From NCBI GenBank assembly GCA_037951105.1, contig JBAMJV010001855.1:124001-188000 (forward strand): a DNA stretch of 64,000 nt. The letters run 5' to 3'. Position 1 is the first letter of the stretch. Every line of letters starts with the position of its first letter. A model generated the notes under the pieces. The model made no database searches, was not told where the DNA came from, and was given only the letters and a program-made list of their open reading frames with translations. Shown here piece after piece: positions 58,850 to 64,000 of the stretch. The position numbers and the translations under genes are program-made. Source of the stretch: Echinarachnius parma. Lineage: Eukaryota > Echinodermata > Echinoidea > Clypeasteroida > Echinarachniidae.

Positions 58850-59275
58850 GGTGTGTCTGTGTGTCACTTGTATTGCATGCGTCTGTCTGTCTGTATATGT
58901 GTGAGTTGGTATGTAAGTGTGAGTGTAAAAAAAAATTTAAAAAAATTTAAAGTGTGTGTGTGTGTGTGTGTACCTGTGTATAAGCTGTGTGCAGATCTGT
59001 GTCCCTGAATGTGTTTGCATCTGTATGTATGTGTGTGTGTGTTTCTGTGCGTATGTATGTGTTTGTTATTTGTATGTGTGTATGTGCATGTGTGTGTTTG
59101 TGTATGGGGGTGCATGCTTGCTAATGCGTGCAGCATGTAAGTGTGTTTGTATGTCTGTGTGTGTCTGTTTGTGTGTACGGGGTAGGTGCCTGAATGTAGC
59201 ATATTTTTGTATCTGTGTAATGTGCGAGTGTGCTCTATGGTTGTGTCCATGTGTGTGTATGTGTGTGTAGAGTAA
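58850..59275. repeat. GT-rich low-complexity region
   Basis: TGTGTGTG and TGTATGTGTG runs with AAATTTAAAAAAATTTAAA near 58930. The long cysteine/valine and histidine/threonine frames on the two strands are artefacts of this composition. Confidence 0.95.
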
Positions 59276-59639
59276 AAACAATAGTCACCAGCCAGCAAAT
59301 TATCAGCATGTTATTCTCTCCTCTTCAGCCAGTTAGCTGCAAGGATTTTCCCTCCTTTTTTTCGTGAAGAGCCGAGCCCCAGAAAAAGTGAAATTGTAGC
59401 CATTATTTAGGATCTGCTGGTACACCTCTGGCATACATTCTGGGGGAAAGTTCAGACTAGTAGAAATGTCACCATTGTGGATACAAAATTGATATTATTT
59501 CGGTCAGCGATCCTATAAAAAAACTATCAAAGTTTAGTACTTTCTACAACAATGCTTTAACAATTTGAGGATGGTATTAAACTGCATCACTTCATTACAG
59601 AATACTGTCAGAGTTATGAGGGAGGAGCACTGGTGCCAA
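59276..59639. other. Unassigned spacer
   Basis: No gene, RNA or repeat is recognised between the GT-rich region and the next array. Confidence 0.5.
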
Positions 59640-61410
59640 AACTTTAAAAATCCCAAGTCCAAGTGTAAACCCATCACTATGGTTCAGAATATTGATATAG
59701 AAGGGCTCAAAGAGAGATGACATTTTCCAAAGGGTCTAATCCAGCTACCGTTATTTAATTGGATTCCTAGTAGTTTGCGAATTACAAGAACAAGATCATT
59801 TCATGATCATTCTTTAGCATCTCATGTCAGGAACCTTTTTTATTAGAAGGGGTAACCACAAAGGCTAAGGAAGCCTAAGATGCCTTGGATGCATGTCCAT
59901 TGTTTGTAAACTGTGAGATAACGTTACAAGATTATTGCATATTTCACCACTAGTGTAAACCCATCACCTTGTCATAAGAAATCCTGTTATGGGGGTTGGG
60001 AGGGGAGGGGGGGGGGGGGGGGAGGGGGGCAAAGATACAATATCCCAAGCTGCCCTTATTGGATAACAACTGTAAGCATCTTTGAGTAAACATTACAATA
60101 TATAAATTGTTTAATCATTTCATATTTAGCCATCTACGCAAGAGGTTTAACATTTACCAAGGCCTAAATTTAGCTCACTGATTGGATTCCTATCTTGTGA
60201 ATTACAACTCGAAGACCAGTTCACATTTAGATGATGATGGTGTAACAGTATCAATAGAATCATGTTATGGGGGAGAGGTTTCAAACGCCTAGCCCAAGCT
60301 GTTCTGATTTGATAATAAATTGTGAATTTATTAATCACAAGATAATTTTGGTGTGAACCCTTCATATCCTTTTAAAATCCTGTTATTTTAGGCTGACATG
60401 GAGGGTGGTGCCTGAGTCTCTAGCTCAATCTGCCCTGATAGGATATCAATTACTTGTTAACTATGCGTAAACATTGCTAGACCATTTCTCATTTTTCTGG
60501 TACAGTACATCATTTTACCTCATGCCAAAATCCTGTTATAGGAGGGAGGCTGCCAAAGGCTTCGATCAGCCCAGCCATCGAACTGGATTCCTGGTATGTT
60601 TTGAATTACAATTTAATACATAAGTATGACTAATCGTTTGCTTATAAATAAACTATTATCTTAATGTCCAAATTATAAATGCTCTAGACAGGGCTCCACA
60701 CTTACCTTTTTCGTCAGTGGCCCAGTCGGGCCATTGAAATAATTTCTTCCCTTTTTCTGGTGGCCCGAAAGAAAAATTTACTGGCCCCAAAATGTTATTT
60801 AGTGAGTAAACTTTTTACTATTCAAAATATCACTCTTTGCTGATCAAACTTGTGATTATAGATGAAGCGTGACATGGAAAGAAACAAGATTTTTCAAATT
60901 TTGTCAATGTCGGGTTGAAGATCTACTTGCCCGATCGGGCCACCAAAGTGCAATTTCACTGGCCCTGGGCCAGTGGGCCAGTGCGAGTGTCGAGCCCTGC
61001 TCTAGATAGCCGAGCAAACTTATTGGACTCCTAGTAAATGCACGTACCGTACTAGAATACTATTTGGAATTAAATTATATTTAAAGATTCTAGGTTGAAC
61101 TTAAATTCAAAGTTGAAGCCTTGTTTTAAAACCGATTCAGGAATTTCATAGAAACAAACATCTTTCCATAACTTTCAGTCTAACTTAAATTTAAGCTCAA
61201 CTTAATTACATTTTTTGTGAAATACCCCCAGGACTGTGAGTCAACATTACAAGATCATTTCACATTTTCCCACTAGTGTAAACCCATCCCTTCGTGTCAG
61301 AATCTTGTTATGGGGTGGGGGGGGGGGGGGGGGGGGGTGGTTGCCAAAGTCTCAAGCCCAGCCATCTACTAGTAATTGGATTCCTACTATGTTGTGAATA
61401 TCAATTAAGA
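59640..61410. repeat. Decayed tandem array, about 160-230-bp unit
   Basis: Units carry AGTGTAAACCCATCNC, AATCCTGTTATGGGGG, CAAAG.CT..AGCCCAGCC, ATTGGATTCCTANTATGT and AACATTACAAGATCATTTCA blocks, seen about six times. Two units have expanded G tracts (about 60009-60022 and 61315-61338) at the GGGGG position. A hAT element at 60689-60998 interrupts the array. Confidence 0.7.
60689..60998 (-). mobile_element. hAT-like MITE, family E, with intact 8-bp duplication
   Basis: CAGGGCTCCACACT at the left is inverted as AGTGTCGAGCCCT at the right. GCTCTAGA flanks both sides (60681-60688 and 60999-61006). The body is the reverse complement of 2238-2578, including GGCCCGATCGGGC-type blocks and CAATGTCGGGTTGAAGAT. 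Confidence 0.95.
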
Positions 61411-61794
61411 GCTCCATATCTCCATCCATCCGTTGCAAGACGCATTAAATGAGCTTATAATATGTATCCCCCTAAATATTAAATTTGCCGTGAAGTTAAC
61501 CCATTTAAGACTAAATCCCCCAAATACTCGCGTCTCACGACTGGGTTCTGGATCATAGAGATTTGCATGTTGTTAATTGGAACTTAATTATAAAGCGCTC
61601 TGACATTACAATGTAACAAAACCCTTTTATGACACGTATTTGCGTTGGTCCTAGCTCTTTACATTCCTTTTTTTTTCTTTTTTTCTGTGATGTAAGTAAC
61701 AAAATATCAGATATAATTTTCAGACTTTTTAGTCCAAAGGTCCTTGTTTTATAACGATGTTCCTCTGTACCAAGATCTAATAGGCTTGAATGGG
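61411..61794. other. Unassigned; probable diverged family C ends
   Basis: TTAACCCATTTAAGACTAAA at 61498 and GGCTTGAATGGGTTAA ending at 61798 may be the ends of a longer or interrupted family C element. Nothing coding was recognised. Confidence 0.4.
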
Positions 61795-61798
61795 TTAA

Positions 61799-62206
61799 AG
61801 GGGACCACCAGGCAAATAACAACACATTACTACATGTTTTGGTACTGTTTTGTGATATCAAATAGATACCTAACATTTTGCAAAGGGTTGAGTAATTCAT
61901 AAACAAAGCAATTACTTTCCACCACTTACGGAACCACTACTATTTCCTGGTTCCTGGTTTGCGAGTGCGCCAATTCTACTCACGCGTACGTTTGTAGGCA
62001 ATATAATTCCGAGCGATTCGCTTGCTGCACCCGCGGTAGTCTACACAATTCAGACCGCATAAACGCATGCTTTAGAATGGTGATGCGGTTTCCAATTTTT
62101 GTTTCTTTTTTCTGCAAACATATTTTTGTGAACTTGTTGATGGAATGGAATACTAAAGATGTTACCTTTCTATTATACAAATATTAGTTTTGGGTGGTGG
62201 TACCCT
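61799..62206 (+). mobile_element. TTAA MITE, family B, copy 3
   Basis: The ends AGGGGACCACCAGGCAAA and GGGTGGTGGTACCCT are flanked by TTAA (61795-61798 and 62207-62210). It is about 30 bp shorter than copy 1 because of small internal deletions. Confidence 0.85.
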
Positions 62207-62210
62207 TTAA

Positions 62211-62608
62211 GAGTTCCATATATCTGCATCTATCCATGGCCTGGGGAGATACATACATGTGTATCTGGCCCGTTTCCTTCTAAATATCACATTTACATTT
62301 CCCATCTATAGAGTTAATATCTCGCACATCAAGTTCCGGAGAGCAATGGGTTAAATATTTAGAGGCAGCGCATCAGGAGCTATATTTAGGGTACGCAAGA
62401 CACTAACGTGGAAGGTGGTCAATTCTCATTCTAAAAGGATAAGAGAAGTTCTGATCAAGCTGAATTTTGGTTGATCTAATATTTTATCATTAAAGGTAAT
62501 TGGTATCATGCATCTATGGCTCTAGTAAGGAGCCATTTTTCATTCAAATAACAGCCATGCAAGGGGTCCCCTTTTATAGACCCATACAAGATTCAACTTT
62601 TTTTTTAC
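62211..62608. other. Unassigned spacer
   Basis: No gene or repeat recognised, apart from GCAATGGGTTAA at 62344, which resembles a family C end. Confidence 0.45.
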
Positions 62609-62609
62609 T

Positions 62610-62996
62610 TTAAAGGGTTCTAGTAACATTGTTCAAATCCAACAAAATTAATTAGAAATCTAGTGGTTCTCTCATACCGTGTTGTATCCCTATTACAAAA
62701 TAGAAGCATAAAACAGGTTTTGTTTTTTCCAATTTCCCTTTGGTTAAAAAGATATTTACAATTGAAGTGTTTGGATTTTTAACTATCCACTGGATAGTCA
62801 GAACCATGTACAAAGTCAGTGCAATGAGTCAGGGAATATCACTTTGCATTTTTTTCTCATTACTCGGCCATATAACATCCATATAGCGTGAAACGTTCCC
62901 CCAATACTAAATGGATATTATCAGGTCACAAAAATACACATTTGATCAACCATTCATCACTTTTTGCACATGTCAACAAAGTTACTAGATCCCTTT
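62610..62996 (-). mobile_element. TTAA MITE, family A, full-length inverted copy
   Basis: It starts TTAAAGGGTTCTAGTAACAT and ends AAGTTACTAGATCCCTTT. It shows the complete family: inverted ends of about 20 bp and a body of about 387 bp in the opposite orientation to 20148. Confidence 0.88.
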
Positions 62997-63076
62997 GAAA
63001 ACACCATTGACCCTCTCAATAACAAACCCACATAAAGACCACTCTGAGTCATTCTACACACTATCAGACTAAATCA

Positions 63077-64000
63077 TTTAAAGGAGAAAATCAAAGAAAA
63101 CCCCTAAATATGACGATATTCATATCTACAGAAAGCTTATAAGCCATATAATGAGCTTGACTGACATTCAAACAATATAACGCTTCCATAAAAGCGAAAT
63201 TAGGGTGAAAACATCACCCTATTCCCAGGGACAAATTCGCTCAATCACTACACGAAACGGCCTTTAGCTGTGACGTAAGAACCGGGCTTGAAGCCCAGGC
63301 GGCTGCCGCGGTTGTATCTTGTAAACAAGCTTCAACTTATGTGCTATTTTTCCCTTACCAAGAATAAATTATAATACTACATTGTTTGTAATTTGCTTCT
63401 CATTTATATTTTCATCATGATATTCCAACAAATGTATTGTTTGTGACAAAAAAGTTGAAAAAGGTGAAAAAAGAAGGGGAAACTATACGACTGTGTCGTG
63501 CAGTAGGCCTGCACAGATTTGGGAGCAGGCGATTTTTTACCAACATGTAGTTTAACTTTGACATATCATGCAGACGGAGAATTTACCACTTCCATTATGG
63601 AAACAAACAGTTAATAATCATTATGAATCAAATGAAATTAAAACAAAACGAAGAATAGTTATTACTTTAGTCGATCTATCATGGCTAGTTTCATGGTTTA
63701 GCTTTGAAAAGTCGAGTGAATTAGATTCGCGATCTCCTGTGTTGTTACGATTCATCCGCGATTTCTCTGAACATTGGCAGCCGCATTACCTATACGGCTG
63801 ATAGCGCTGGCGGATTTACATTTCCTGCGCGCGCATCAAAACAAACGAGTGCACGACGTGTTAGCTAGCTAGCTTGCTCCTCCACGGATACTTCGAAGTC
63901 CATTAACAGGCTGTTTTGTTGAAATTCTTCATCCATGTTGAACTGTCAGATGTAATTCTAGAGCGAGATCGTGATCGTGTGGTGGACTGTAGAAAGCTTC
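63077..64000. other. CpG-richer sequence at the window edge, identity unclear
   Basis: It begins TTTAAAGGAGAAAATCAAAG, like the TTAAAGG ends of the other MITE families, so it may be the left end of another repeat whose right end is outside. Alternatively, the CpG-containing part (63240-63310 and 63750-64000) could be a promoter or first exon. A 24-codon minus-strand frame starts at 63936 (MDEEFQQNSLLMDFEVSVEE...) and the 77-codon plus-strand frame at 63568 has no recognised motif. I cannot decide between these. Confidence 0.3.

Noticed and set aside
58864-59298. Frame of 144 codons rich in His, Thr and Tyr, and its Cys/Val-rich opposite
   Set aside because: Both are produced by the GT-rich low-complexity tract; no start or splice context supports a gene.
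63568-63801. 77-codon frame near the right edge as a gene start
   Set aside because: No recognisable motif, no splice sites that clearly extend it, and the block may belong to a TTAAAGG-ended repeat.

Overview
The window is animal nuclear DNA: AT-rich, intron-dominated, full of short tandem arrays, C/G homopolymers and small DNA transposons. The only host protein-coding gene I can support is an unconventional class IX myosin (Myo9) on the minus strand. An echinoderm or another marine invertebrate deuterostome is my best guess, from the general repeat style and the Myo9-type protein. That is inference; no species-diagnostic sequence was found.

Myo9 runs right to left. An 879-nt coding exon (18469 to 17591) holds the start codon, a Ras-association domain and the front of the motor up to the P-loop. 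A 95-nt exon (14274 to 14180) holds switch I, and a 163-nt exon (3991 to 3829) follows. All three have consensus GT/AG junctions and compatible phases (0, then 2). The remaining motor, IQ, C1 and RhoGAP exons lie left of position 1. A splice acceptor precedes the start codon, so at least one more 5' exon lies to the right; I could not place it. A decayed, frameshifted copy of the third exon sits about 195 bp downstream of the original.

The DNA to the right of 18.5 kb shows no other convincing host gene. It carries one LINE retrotransposon (about 28.9-32.0 kb, + strand, antisense to Myo9) with an uninterrupted endonuclease plus reverse-transcriptase frame.

Much of the remaining sequence with visible structure is non-autonomous DNA transposons, several with readable target-site duplications: hAT-like (2238, 10242, 23460, 34723, 60689), PIF/Harbinger-like with 3-bp TAA or TTA duplications (20525, 25260), two TTAA-flanked families in several copies, TA-flanked elements (25032, 43310), and elements of unclear superfamily (1312, 14615, 37111, 45408, 54826). 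About a dozen independent, decayed tandem arrays with units of 77 to 310 bp lie between and beneath them. Nested insertions give local relative ages: for example a Harbinger-like element inside a TTAA element, and a hAT element inside a tandem array. I found no CRISPR, no intact tRNA or rRNA gene, and no bacterial-style operon.
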